From Thiomargarita sp. (GTDB lineage: Bacteria; Pseudomonadota; Gammaproteobacteria; Beggiatoales; Beggiatoaceae): DNA of 64,000 nt. The notes beneath the pieces are model-generated. The model did not search any database. It had not been told where the DNA came from and worked only from the letters and a program-made list of their open reading frames with translations. The translations under genes were made by a program, and so were the position numbers. The DNA lies in assembly GCA_020721005.1 (NCBI GenBank), contig DYNP01000014.1, positions 1 to 64,000 of the forward strand. The letters are read 5' to 3'. Shown here piece by piece: positions 8,101 through 16,634 of this stretch (within the stretch, counting starts at the first letter, position 1; the number at the start of each line of letters is the position of its first letter).

Positions 8101-10560
8101 TTTTAGGTGTAAAGTGGTGGTGACTTGGAGACTGGGATCAGTTTGAGAAGTGGCAGTCACGGTGACAGTATTGGCTGCACCTCGGCTGAGTGGAAGGATC
8201 ACTGGGCATTCCAACTTGACATTGCGTTGACTGTTGACAGTCACAGTTTTAGGAAGCGTGCACATTGCCCAATCTTGAGGATTGCTGACAGTCAAAGTGT
8301 AAGTGTCTTTGGCAGGTCCCAAATTGTCCAAGGTCAAGGGCAATAGCAGAGTTTCGGCCGGTTCACCTATCATTGTTTCTTCGCTGCTGAACCAGCTGGC
8401 ATACATCAAAAGTTTGGCCGGTTGAAGAGTGACTTTGGGAGCATCCACCAATTGGGCTAAGGTTTTGCCTGGCGGTAAGATGAGATTGTCTGTATAAACG
8501 ATCATTTCTTCACCGGCTTTAAAGGCTTTGTTGCTGACTTGACTAAAGTCAATAATGCCACCTTTGCCAACTGCCCAGGTGAGAGTTTTTTCAGCAGTAA
8601 CAGCACCTTCGGCAAGATTACCGACTTCGATTTTACCGTCGTCGTCGCCAAAAATAGTAATGTTTTCTGAGTTTAAACGAGTGTCTATATCCAATTTGAT
8701 ATGGATGGGATCTATGGTCAGAGCATTGGAGCCAAAAATAACGGAACGAGTGCTCAATCCAGTGCAGTTTATAACTGCTGATCCCCCAAATCCACCAGCT
8801 CCATGTTGAGTGGTACCGCCATTTCCAGTTTGCAGTCTCCCTTGAGAAGTGGATTCGCATTCTCCTGTGCCCGTAATGGTTAATTGTCCTCCGTTTCCAC
8901 CATTAATTGACCCCATTAGGAAAGCATACAGTCCTACACCGCCATTGCCGGTTTGGATGGTTCCAGAATTGGAGAGATCAGCAGTGTCGATTCTGACAGG
9001 TCCTCCATTTCCTCCGAAAAGGGAGCGATAGTCTCCACCAGAATATCCACCATTCCCTGAGCGAACTACACCTTCATTTTGAAATTTGCCAGTCACAGTA
9101 AGCGCAATTCCCACACCAGGCCCTCTGCCCAATGCGCCATCACTGGAAACTATTGTGCCTCTGTTATGGAAGTTTCTGGCATTGATTGCCAACCAATATT
9201 GTTGTCCATCGGCAGGAGGAGGACCAGAGGGACTTTGCAAAGTGCCCTCATTACAAAGGACGCCTACTCGTTGATTTGCATTGGGGGGAATGACACAAGA
9301 TACACCTGCGGGAACAAATAAACTGTCTTGAGCTGTCAAATCTCCATTTGGATCCCAACTGGTTGGATCGTTCCAAACACAAGGATTTTTGGCTGTTTTG
9401 AGATTTCGAGTCATGCCAAATGCGCAGTGCTCTATGCCTCGAGTCCCACTCTTTTGGTTTTTGGGAACAATCACTTTATCTACCAGGTTGGCAGGAGGCG
9501 TTTTCAGTTGTCGATAGGAAACACTGTTTAAGTTTGTACCATAATCCACACACAATCCCCTTACACGCAACTCGTCATTTTTCAACCGTGAAGTGGTGAT
9601 TGCGGGTGCTCTCACTGAATGTCCGGAACTGATCTTGACCCAATCCGACCGATTGGGAACACGTCCTGTACTCCAAACATCAGCGTCTTTCCAGTCCCCA
9701 CTTCGGGTGGACCACACATTGACTGCTTTCACATCACAAGGATGCGTGGTAACTGCATCTCGTACGATGATTCGACCCGTTCCTTCTGCCTTTGCGCCAT
9801 TATCACTGATCGCAGTGACTTTGACTGGATATTCTCCCCCTTTAGGAAAGGATACCGCAAGTTCGATGGGCAGTTTGGCTGCAGCCACCCGATCGATAGC
9901 CGCCACTGTCTTTACTGACGTGTAGCCAAAAGCTTCTACTGTGAGGGTTAAATCACTGCCATCCGGGCTATTGTCTATCACGTAACCCCCCACTTTGACC
10001 TCTTCTCTGGCATCGGTCTGCTGATCATTGGCAAGGACACACAGAGTACAATTTGGACGTTCCACACCGTCCCAGAGGCCAAAATTGATGACCAATTCCC
10101 GATTATCTGGCAAATCAGTGTAAAATTGCTCAAATAATCCCACATCATACCCTAAAACAGGAGATGTCTGCCAAAATGGTTCTTTTACACCAGTCCAAAC
10201 GGTGTACTTACCCACGGGCAATCCAGTCAAACGATACCGTCCCTCCATATCAGTGTAAGTGGTATAATAACCTCCTTTATTGGCATTGGCCAAGGTATCA
10301 TTACGTATATAAACGACCTCTGCGGCAAATCCTTTTTCACCTGGATCTTGAACAGCATTGTTATTGAGATCGTTGAATTTCACGCCTGAAATAATAGAGG
10401 TAGCCAAGGCAGCTGCAGGCAGAGTGCTTGCCCCTACGACAGCACCTATTGCCAAGCCTACCTGAGTCCAGCGAGTGAGGGTTGATCGCCAACCCATGAT
10501 TGTTGCACTTCCACTGCCTTTGGAAGTGGGTCTATTGCGGTCTGAACAACTCATGTTCAT
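5197..10560 (-). CDS. Giant secreted SdrD/DUF11/vWA-domain surface protein (1787 aa)
   Basis: Paralogue of the neighbouring giant protein with a different front end. A signal/membrane segment lies around residues 34-53 (AIGAVVGASTLPAAALA). An SdrD B-like domain (about 55-150) starts with GVKFNDLNNNAVQDPGE. Two W-rich units (GDWKDADVW near 290, and near 395) lead into a Gly-rich beta region (about 465-605). A regulatory-like sandwich follows (about 840-900), then seven degenerate 20-residue beta repeats (about 1000-1138), an Ala/Val-rich segment (about 1150-1290), a second regulatory-like domain (about 1310-1375), two DUF11 repeats (about 1390-1620) and a vWA domain with metal motif DITGS near 1645. 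As in its neighbour, the protein ends just after the vWA strand ending in TGDCA. A terminator directly behind the stop argues that this end is real. Confidence 0.8.
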   Translation of the reverse strand: MNMSCSDRNRPTSKGSGSATIMGWRSTLTRWTQVGLAIGAVVGASTLPAAALATSIISGVKFNDLNNNAVQDPGEKGFAAEVVYIRNDTLANANKGGYYTTYTDMEGRYRLTGLPVGKYTVWTGVKEPFWQTSPVLGYDVGLFEQFYTDLPDNRELVINFGLWDGVERPNCTLCVLANDQQTDAREEVKVGGYVIDNSPDGSDLTLTVEAFGYTSVKTVAAIDRVAAAKLPIELAVSFPKGGEYPVKVTAISDNGAKAEGTGRIIVRDAVTTHPCDVKAVNVWSTRSGDWKDADVWSTGRVPNRSDWVKISSGHSVRAPAITTSRLKNDELRVRGLCVDYGTNLNSVSYRQLKTPPANLVDKVIVPKNQKSGTRGIEHCAFGMTRNLKTAKNPCVWNDPTSWDPNGDLTAQDSLFVPAGVSCVIPPNANQRVGVLCNEGTLQSPSGPPPADGQQYWLAINARNFHNRGTIVSSDGALGRGPGVGIALTVTGKFQNEGVVRSGNGGYSGGDYRSLFGGNGGPVRIDTADLSNSGTIQTGNGGVGLYAFLMGSINGGNGGQLTITGTGECESTSQGRLQTGNGGTTQHGAGGFGGSAVINCTGLSTRSVIFGSNALTIDPIHIKLDIDTRLNSENITIFGDDDGKIEVGNLAEGAVTAEKTLTWAVGKGGIIDFSQVSNKAFKAGEEMIVYTDNLILPPGKTLAQLVDAPKVTLQPAKLLMYASWFSSEETMIGEPAETLLLPLTLDNLGPAKDTYTLTVSNPQDWAMCTLPKTVTVNSQRNVKLECPVILPLSRGAANTVTVTATSQTDPSLQVTTTLHLKVALEVYDLYGKVLDPAGQPLAEATVQIGEQTTTTDAQGQWMLMDLPVGEHQITVTKAGYTFPSQSVTVNAETAVFTLQGELQSSSVDDGLIITDATHTLEIQPAPGPETELQVVDNGDGTYTATNGLTTMAIKPQGSGTGDELTIITGQNLTDTKAVSSTKVVPNPDGSYSLIDAQSPNTALTLHPDGTAIFTDTEEPNLSAALNEDGSISVLDETAPGIIFTAMLDGTATATNEAFPGVIATYNAEGNTVVTDASMPELSMTFDQTGQVQITDLHSGMSATRDAQGIYTVHDPENPDWVSIVNPMDGSVQVIDNLTGQCLTADTADTGDRGSTRGLWDSIKKVTQKAVGFVNNAFGVVAKASGFVNTVANVVNVGANWLLNKAPVINNIATTVQNWAFNKASTASTSASCWFFCTVASLAGKVANITAPGSSFLGFVTKTANISKTVLNVSNALVKLPTTLSKVVSTVKSWFKRSGQRSGESTVLATSDCPLIALEKGPYSAFGTVKDKLGTVAGVTVQIGSQTALTDAQGQWEIVDLVAGNYTAEAYKEGYLSVIQQFEVGQALPKANVPLKLASLLKLQISAQPKLVKPGDNITYVLNVTNNGPKPATGVRVQDVIPEGTTLLSVDGENCDLNSLSCHIAELAAHQTAKIKVMVNAPDTGRLENTATVTASNYPLDQVTNVKEVIPVLSVSTQCTPNPVPMLESLECITTVNLQSTAPTPATGVKVVSTLPTGVKLHSVTTDFGSCKTDQLPTLTCELSELSNDNLGNQATIHSHLILQDAGLLALTQETTVSAENYAQHSSKVRNKILIPATIQADLAMVVDITGSMQGEIDGTKAALKQFIATLDPASSPLMALIVFKDEVTVKAFTKDMNVLLKAVEGLKAEGGGTCPEASAEAVEVATLHVRPGGQIWFTTDASPYPDANVQAVLDLLQAKNIRFHATVTGDCADGNSANDNEFAQAVNQ

Positions 10561-10747
10561 ACTCCTTAGATTGATTGAAAAAAATTGTAGTACTTTAAAT
10601 TACGAAGTTATCCGGGTATCAGCCAAATAAGATAAATTCCTCCTTAAATAAGGTAGTAAAATTACTGAGACTTGGGGTCATTTTTTCCTTCTCTTTTTAG
10701 GGAGAAGTGAGTACCCAATTTACGTCGCCATTTAAAAATGGATGACT

Positions 10748-11226
10748 GAATTTTTTGGTGTTCACCCCTAAAGGAGTTGGAGGGGTTAAATTTGTTAAGT
10801 TGATCGGATGAACGGTAGTAAATTTTAGATAAGTGGAATAATTATCTCCTTTCTAAGAATAAAATAAAATGAATTTTGTCCTTAAGTCCCAACTCCTCTT
10901 TTAGAAGAATGACGGAGACTAAACCCCAATTTCTGCTCCTGAATTTTTTGGTGTTCAGCCCTAAAGGAATTGGAGGGATTCAATTTGTTAAGTTGATCAG
11001 ATAAAAGGTAGTAAATTCTGGACAAGTGGAATGATTATCTCCTTTCTAAGAATAAAATAAAATGAATTTTGTCCTTAAGTCCCAGCTCCTCTTTTAGAGA
11101 AAGGACGGAGACTAAACCTCAATTTCTGCTCCTGAATTTTCTGGTGTTCAGCCCTAAAGGAATTGGAGGGATTAAGTTTGTTAAGTTGATCAGATAAACG
11201 GTAGTAAATTCTGGACAAGTGGAATA
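10748..11226. repeat. 193-bp tandem direct repeat, about 2.5 copies
   Basis: The gap 10561-11414 holds no gene I can support. It contains units starting at 10748, 10941 and 11134 (each at GAATTTT(T/C)TGGTGTTC), spaced exactly 193 bp. The third is cut off near 11226, after AAATTCTGGACAAGTGGAA. A weakly similar stretch precedes the first unit near 10680. Copies differ by scattered substitutions and have no long open frame. The array separates two divergently oriented sets of secreted-protein genes. Confidence 0.9.
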
Positions 11227-11414
11227 TTTTGGCCAAAAATAAAGGGCAGTCCCCAGATGTAGATTACTTAAAACCAGGATAACTTAAAAACTGAAGTTTC
11301 TCCCTCCCTTAATTCTTGTCAATACGTTATATTTGTGCAATACTTTTTAAGTTTGTTGTCGGAGTTTAATGGTCATTTTCCAGGATTTTAAATTTCAATA
11401 GCGTGAGGACTATT

Positions 11415-12992
11415 ATGTACTTTCAAATGGCAGTATTTAAAAGAAAGCATCATCTTCATTTGTTAGGGGTGTTGATGGGTTGCTTTATGGTGTTGGCACC
11501 TAACTTGTGGGCAATTCCAACGATTTTGTATCATCATGGAGATCCCACGGATCTTGAGCAGTACATGCTCGAGTTGATCAATCGTGCACGCGCAAATCCT
11601 GTTGCAGAAGGACAACGTTTAGAAGATCAGCGGCAAACCTGCCCTGAAAATTTTACGCATTGGTCAGAAGAATTTGCCAGTTATCCAATTGCACCCCCCT
11701 TGGCTTTTAATGCACAACTTCTTCAGGCTGCCCGACTTCATTCTCAAGATATGGTACAACGGAATTATTTTAGCCACGATACTCCTGAAGGGTTAAGTCC
11801 CAGCGATAGAGTCAAAGCACAGGGATATTCATTGGGGGCAGGAGAAAACATTTATAGCGGGGGAGCTACTACTGTTGAAGGAATCGAAGGATATCATGCT
11901 GGTTTTATGATAGATTGTGGCATACCTTCACTAGGTCATCGCTTAAATATTCTTTTCCCTTCTTATAAAGAAGTTGGCATTGGAAATGTTGTTATAGATG
12001 ATTCAGGACGTATCACACAAGATTTTGGGGCTGCATCAGAGCAAATCCTTTTGTTAGGTGTGGTTTATCACGATCGAGATGGCAATGGTTTTTATGGCCC
12101 AGGTGAAGGTCTAGGGGGAATCACAGTAATGCCTGCAGAGGGAGATTATTACGCCGTGACATCTGCTTCAGGTGGATATGCAATTCTGTTCACAGTCCTT
12201 GAAACCGTTGATGTAGGGGCTATTTCTAGCACAGTCCCTGTTAACAGTTCATGGACTCAGGTATCGCCCATAGCCGACGCATTTCAACAGGATTATCGAG
12301 CTAATCCTGCAAATCAGGCTACTCTGAATTTGACAGTCACATTTTCGGGGGGATCATTGTCAAATCCCAGCACCAAGAATATTTCTATGGTGAAACCTGT
12401 GTTGGTGAATTACCGAATTAACGAAGTGTCTGGAGGTGTCTACTGGCCTCAACAATTCATGTTGGGAAATAATGTGAAGTTGGATCTTGATACGGCAGTT
12501 TCTCAACCTCCGTTGGAAACACCAACCTCAGTTTTTCCCACATTGGGTCAGAATTTTAATGGCGGAATTGCGGTGAATGGTCAAGCATATCAAGCGCAAG
12601 CCACGTTGAATCTATCAGATACAGTAGACGTCAGTGGAGATATTCAAGTGGATGCCACTGATGTCGGCAAAACTGCAGATATTGTTGTGTATGCAGAAGC
12701 CACGTTGTCATCCTCACCGGAAAAAGTCTACTTTATGTTGGGAGAAGGTTTAACAATTTCAATGTGGGACCAAAATCCAGCAACGCTCGTGGCTTTTCAA
12801 CGTGACGTAACATTGAATACCTTACACTCGGTCCCAATGTACAGTGGACATTTCATTTACCCGGGAACGTTGAAGGTGTTTTTTGGCTATCGTTTGGCGG
12901 ATGGGACGTTGGTTGTTAACAGTCAGCCGATTGATATAACTATTTTGCCCTCCATCGCTATATTTTCATACCCATTTAGAACAACAGGTTAA
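11415..12992 (+). CDS. Secreted CAP-domain (SCP/PR1-like) protein
   Basis: A signal peptide (MYFQMAVFKRKHHLHLLG..., cleavage near LWA) is followed by a CAP domain at about 35-190, with LINRARANP, FNAQLLQAARLHSQDM, NYFSHDTPEG, GENIYSGG and a late His in GHRLNILFPSY. Bacterial CAP proteins are secreted proteins of varied function. A short SdrD/regulatory-like stretch (YHDRDGNGFYGPGEG) follows. Residues about 395-520 form a domain nearly identical in layout to one in the next gene (LSDTVDV...PIDITI). I chose the ATG at 11415 because GAGGA lies 5 bases upstream; a GTG at 11403 is in frame but contains that site. The protein is 525 residues. Confidence 0.82.
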   Translation: MYFQMAVFKRKHHLHLLGVLMGCFMVLAPNLWAIPTILYHHGDPTDLEQYMLELINRARANPVAEGQRLEDQRQTCPENFTHWSEEFASYPIAPPLAFNAQLLQAARLHSQDMVQRNYFSHDTPEGLSPSDRVKAQGYSLGAGENIYSGGATTVEGIEGYHAGFMIDCGIPSLGHRLNILFPSYKEVGIGNVVIDDSGRITQDFGAASEQILLLGVVYHDRDGNGFYGPGEGLGGITVMPAEGDYYAVTSASGGYAILFTVLETVDVGAISSTVPVNSSWTQVSPIADAFQQDYRANPANQATLNLTVTFSGGSLSNPSTKNISMVKPVLVNYRINEVSGGVYWPQQFMLGNNVKLDLDTAVSQPPLETPTSVFPTLGQNFNGGIAVNGQAYQAQATLNLSDTVDVSGDIQVDATDVGKTADIVVYAEATLSSSPEKVYFMLGEGLTISMWDQNPATLVAFQRDVTLNTLHSVPMYSGHFIYPGTLKVFFGYRLADGTLVVNSQPIDITILPSIAIFSYPFRTTG

Positions 12993-13010
12993 TTAACAGG
13001 AGAACTTAAA

Positions 13011-13239
13011 ATGAATCAAAATAAGAGTCAGCAATCGATCGGACAGTTCCGCCAGGTTATGTTGTGGCTGGGGACCAACCCTCCCCTTAATTTAGGGAAT
13101 TAAAGGTATGACGAACTCAAACTTTATCAAGTATATCCATAATGGTGTCGGCATTTTACGGGTGCTGGTGCAACAATTCTTAAGCATCCTGCTAATCACT
13201 CTTGCGCCAAATATTTGGGGTGTATCAATTCCTACTTGA
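13011..13239 (+). pseudogene. Remnants of small or secreted-protein reading frames
   Basis: The gap 12993-13419 has no intact gene. At 13011 an ATG with a good AGGAGA site opens a 30-codon frame ending at 13103. Frame 13144-13239, without its own start, reads like a signal peptide ending LAPNIWGVSIPT, which resembles LAPNLWAIPT of the CAP protein upstream. The ATG at 13110 is out of frame with it. I read this as a decayed duplicate of the neighbouring secreted-protein gene; a functional small protein is less likely. Confidence 0.35.
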
Positions 13240-13419
13240 TAGCATTTTTAATACTAACGTGCTTTTTTGTCCGAATCGCTGATTGACGCTGAGGTCACAG
13301 ATAACGCTGATTAACCGTGCCTAATTTAGCAGTGAGGTGGTTAACTCAATCTGCGTCATCCGTGTAATATGCGTCAATCGGTGATTCCAACTAGACAATT
13401 TTACAAGGAGAAATCTATT

Positions 13420-16227
13420 ATGTTCACCATAGGCATTACGCGGCTATTTCATATTCAATGTTGGTCTCCGCCCAAGGGATTAAACGTGGGTGGGGTGTGG
13501 GTTGCTTTGCTGTTTAGTTTCTTGGTCTCGACTGGGGATGTTGGGGCGGAAACGTTGACGGTGAAAGGGACGGGAAATGATACCTTTTGCGGGTATGATA
13601 TGACAGGAAAGCAAATGGGTTGTAGAAGTACCAATAGTGAAATTGAGTTATCTCCTGGTACTTACAGCGTTTCCTTACATGGCGCCAAACAAACTGCCAC
13701 TGTTCAAGCAGGACAAAAAACAACATTGGTAGCGGGTCTTGCCACGTTGAAAGGAACCGGGAATGACGCTTACTGTGTCTATGATTCGACGGGACAACAA
13801 ATGGGTTGTTTGAGTACCAATCAGGAAATAGAATTATTTCCTGGTACTTACAGTGTTTCCTTACATGGTGCTAAACAAACCGCTACTGTTCAAGCGGAAC
13901 AAAAAACGACATTGATAGCGGGTCTTGCCACGTTGAAAGGAACCGGGAATGACGCTTACTGTGTCTATGATTCGACGGGACAACAAATGGGTTGTTTGAG
14001 TACCAATCAGGAAATAGAATTATTCCCCGGCACTTACAACTTCTCCTTGCATGGTGCTAAACAAACCGCTACGGTTGAGGCTGAACAAAAAACGGTTTTG
14101 ACCGCAGGAATTTTGAAAATCCCAGGAAACGGTGAAGACACCTCTTGTGTCTATGATTCAACAGGACAGCAAATGGGTTGTTTGAGTACTGGCCGTGAAA
14201 TGGAATTGTTCGCCGGCACCTATACCGTCAAACTAAACGACACCAGCCAAACCATAGTCGTTGAGGCTGATGCGCCTTCTATTCCGGTTGCTACTCAACC
14301 TCCCATTGACCCTTCCGATGCGACTTCTACCCCAGTCGTCACTCACCCCCCTCTTGGCCCTTCTCAGGCCACCGACACCACCGGCAAACCGGTTACCACC
14401 ACCACCGTCATGGAAGGTGGCAACTCTGTCAATGGCAAATCACCCGAAAAACAGGTGAAGCAAAAACTATCGGATACGGTGGACGTTAAGGGCAACATCA
14501 CCGTTGACCCGGCTGATGTGGGGCAATTTGTTGACATTTTTGTCTATGCAGCAGCGACCTTTCCCGGTTCGGATACGGTCATGTACTTTATGTTGGGACC
14601 TGGACTCACTATCTCGGCCTGGGACCAAAATCCTGCCAGTTTAGTGGCCTTCACGAATGCTACTTTGGGAAGTGTGCAAACTGTGCCAATGTACAGTGGG
14701 ACCTTCTTTTATCCGGGGACGCTGAAAGTCTTTTTCGGTTATCGGTTAGACAATGGCACCTTGGTTAGAAATACTCAACCCATTGACATTACCATCGATG
14801 ATGACTCTGCCGCGGCAGTGAGTGCCAGCAATAACGAATTTGCTTCTACTTTTAAACGGGTAGAATACTACAAACCTGCTGGCTATTGCGCCGCAGATAT
14901 GATTTTGGTTTGGTTCCTTTTTGAAGCGACTGGGGTTAATACTTCTGATCTCCTGTACGTTGAAGAAAAGTCAATCTATCAAACGGATCCGGCCAACCCT
15001 TACGTTGAATCTCTTCAAGCATTTAATTCTGAAGGATTTATTGTGCGGGGATTTTGCGCTCCACCAGGCATGAAATCCGATTTTCAGGTTCGTCTTAAGG
15101 AAAAAAGCACTGGACGACTCAGCAATGTGATGGTTTTTACAGTGGATGTCAATTCTGCTGTCATCGATAAAGAAGCACCGCCGTTAACCGCTACTCCTGT
15201 GGAAACTGAACCAGCAAGCAGTGACCCAATCCTGGTCTCTCAAGTCACTAACCCTGATACTGAACTAGGATTTATTGCCACCACTGGCAAGGAGACCATG
15301 GAACTTTTTGGCACGAAGGATAGCCAAGGACGTTTAGTTAGTATTAATAAAATCTCCTTTGGTTCTCAAACCGATGAGAGTCAAAACCTCGTCATCACTT
15401 TGGACAAGGATTCTTTGCCGACCACGATGGAATTTCCTGATGGGTCCAAGGTGGAATATAGTAATTACACCAGTGAGGGTGCGACGGCTACTTATCGTCG
15501 TCCCGATGGCAGTGTCGCTAATCAAGCGTTTGTGCCAATGCCATTTGATGACATTCAGGAAGGTGCTAAAGCTATTGAACAATTTGTTCAGTCGCCTCAG
15601 CAAACCGAAGGCAATTCTGTACCTTCCTCACCAGGTAGTACAAGTTCACCGAATGACAGTAATTGTAAAGAGGTGATGGGGGCATTCTGTAACGCTGTGG
15701 ATAACCTATTTTGGGGAGTATTTCAATTAGCATCAGTTATGTCTTGTGCGGCCGCTGGAACTGCAACAATTTTGACAAGCGGTGCGGCGTTTCCCTTGGC
15801 AGCTTGGGCTTGTGGTTCTGTGATGTTAAGCGGCATTGCGAGAATGACAGATGTTATGACGGGGAAGGCAGGGTGTGGTAAAGAGGGATCTCCTCTCACA
15901 AAGTTAAGCAATTTGAATGATGTTGCACAAGGTGTAAGTGGCGGTTTAGCTGGTTTTATCCAACTTGTAGCTGATAAAATTCTCGTGGATGCACTGAAGG
16001 AGGCTTTGGATCCTGAGAAGGTGTGTCAAGCAGAACCCGAAAACAAATGTGACGCGATGGAAAAACTGTGTGACAAATACAAGGGAACCCTCTGGCCAGG
16101 CGGTGTGCCAGGGTCGTGTCTTTGTTCAGTTGGGCTTTCCCTTAGTCAGGAGGAAGGAAAGAAATTTGTGGAAGAATGTAAAGCCATCGCTGGTGAACCA
16201 CTGGGTATTGTGCAGTGTTCTTACTAG
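13420..16227 (+). CDS. Secreted protein with four tandem 60-residue repeats and the shared C-terminal domain
   Basis: A signal/membrane segment (GVWVALLFSFLVSTGDVGA) ends near residue 43. Four tandem repeats of about 60 residues follow (to about 285), each with the pattern L.GTGND..C.YD.TGQQMGC.S and a later PGTY. The conserved Cys pair suggests a disulfide-held fold. A Pro/Thr linker (about 288-340) leads to the domain shared with the CAP protein (about 348-457), a beta-rich region, and a Cys-rich C-terminus with an Ala-rich hydrophobic stretch near 770-810. I chose the ATG at 13420 because AAGGAG lies just upstream; an ATG at 13369 is in frame but lacks a site. Function unknown; it looks like a surface or matrix protein acting with the CAP protein. 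Confidence 0.75.
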   Translation: MFTIGITRLFHIQCWSPPKGLNVGGVWVALLFSFLVSTGDVGAETLTVKGTGNDTFCGYDMTGKQMGCRSTNSEIELSPGTYSVSLHGAKQTATVQAGQKTTLVAGLATLKGTGNDAYCVYDSTGQQMGCLSTNQEIELFPGTYSVSLHGAKQTATVQAEQKTTLIAGLATLKGTGNDAYCVYDSTGQQMGCLSTNQEIELFPGTYNFSLHGAKQTATVEAEQKTVLTAGILKIPGNGEDTSCVYDSTGQQMGCLSTGREMELFAGTYTVKLNDTSQTIVVEADAPSIPVATQPPIDPSDATSTPVVTHPPLGPSQATDTTGKPVTTTTVMEGGNSVNGKSPEKQVKQKLSDTVDVKGNITVDPADVGQFVDIFVYAAATFPGSDTVMYFMLGPGLTISAWDQNPASLVAFTNATLGSVQTVPMYSGTFFYPGTLKVFFGYRLDNGTLVRNTQPIDITIDDDSAAAVSASNNEFASTFKRVEYYKPAGYCAADMILVWFLFEATGVNTSDLLYVEEKSIYQTDPANPYVESLQAFNSEGFIVRGFCAPPGMKSDFQVRLKEKSTGRLSNVMVFTVDVNSAVIDKEAPPLTATPVETEPASSDPILVSQVTNPDTELGFIATTGKETMELFGTKDSQGRLVSINKISFGSQTDESQNLVITLDKDSLPTTMEFPDGSKVEYSNYTSEGATATYRRPDGSVANQAFVPMPFDDIQEGAKAIEQFVQSPQQTEGNSVPSSPGSTSSPNDSNCKEVMGAFCNAVDNLFWGVFQLASVMSCAAAGTATILTSGAAFPLAAWACGSVMLSGIARMTDVMTGKAGCGKEGSPLTKLSNLNDVAQGVSGGLAGFIQLVADKILVDALKEALDPEKVCQAEPENKCDAMEKLCDKYKGTLWPGGVPGSCLCSVGLSLSQEEGKKFVEECKAIAGEPLGIVQCSY
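13741..14112 (+). repeat. Two near-identical 186-bp units inside the repeat-protein gene
   Basis: Units 13741-13926 and 13927-14112 each encode 62 residues and are almost identical for their first 120 bases, including synonymous positions. The flanking units (from about 13555 and 14113) have diverged. The middle pair therefore looks like a recent duplication or a gene-conversion product. Confidence 0.88.
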
Positions 16228-16281
16228 ATAATTCGGCAACGCCTAGCTGACTCTTTCCAATATGGTCTGAATCAGGATTTT

Positions 16282-16339
16282 CAGAATTTTAGAATTTTCA
16301 GAATGAGATGGTTTTCATTCTGTTAATTCTAAAATTCTG
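16282..16339. repeat. 24-bp inverted repeat (AGAATTTTAGAATT family)
   Basis: Arms 16282-16305 and 16316-16339 pair with two mismatches around a 10-base loop. Similar pieces occur at 27150-27210 and near 38005-38035, and the companion word CTGATTCAGA recurs near 27208 and 33031. It is a dispersed intergenic hairpin family. Confidence 0.75.
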
Positions 16340-16377
16340 CAAATTCTGATTTTGAAATAACGCTACAAGGAAATAAT

Positions 16378-16621
16378 ATGCCAACAATTTCAATATTTTT
16401 CATGGACAATGACAGACATCATTTACCGCATCCATGTTCGTTATCAAGGCATGAAAGCATCTGTTGCTATTGAAGATGGACAATTACTCGATGGCACTTT
16501 TCCGCCTAAACAACTAAAGTTAGTACAAGCCTGGATTGAAATTCACCGTGACGAATTACTCGCAGATTGGGAACTTGCCGTCACCGGCGAAGAACTTTTC
16601 CGTATCCCTCCCTTACAATAA
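16378..16621 (+). pseudogene. DUF4160 protein, apparently frameshifted
   Basis: The ATG at 16378 has a good site (AAGGAAATAAT) and reads MPTISIFF then MDNDRHHLPH, the usual DUF4160 opening. The family sequence then continues in the next frame as IHVRYQGMKASVAIEDG to WELAVTGEELFRIPPLQ, ending at 16621. The switch lies near 16430. The first frame alone stops within about 32 codons. A 70-residue product from an internal ATG at 16409 is possible but has no visible ribosome site and lacks the family N-terminus. The segment GIIIRMY, common in relatives, is also missing. DUF4160 genes usually sit beside DUF2442 genes, as here. Confidence 0.65.
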
Positions 16622-16634
16622 TAGGAATACTTTT

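Noticed and set aside
16536-16634. N-terminal extension of the DUF2442 gene
   Set aside because: It would overlap the DUF4160 body; the ATG at 16635 has its own ribosome site and gives the family length.
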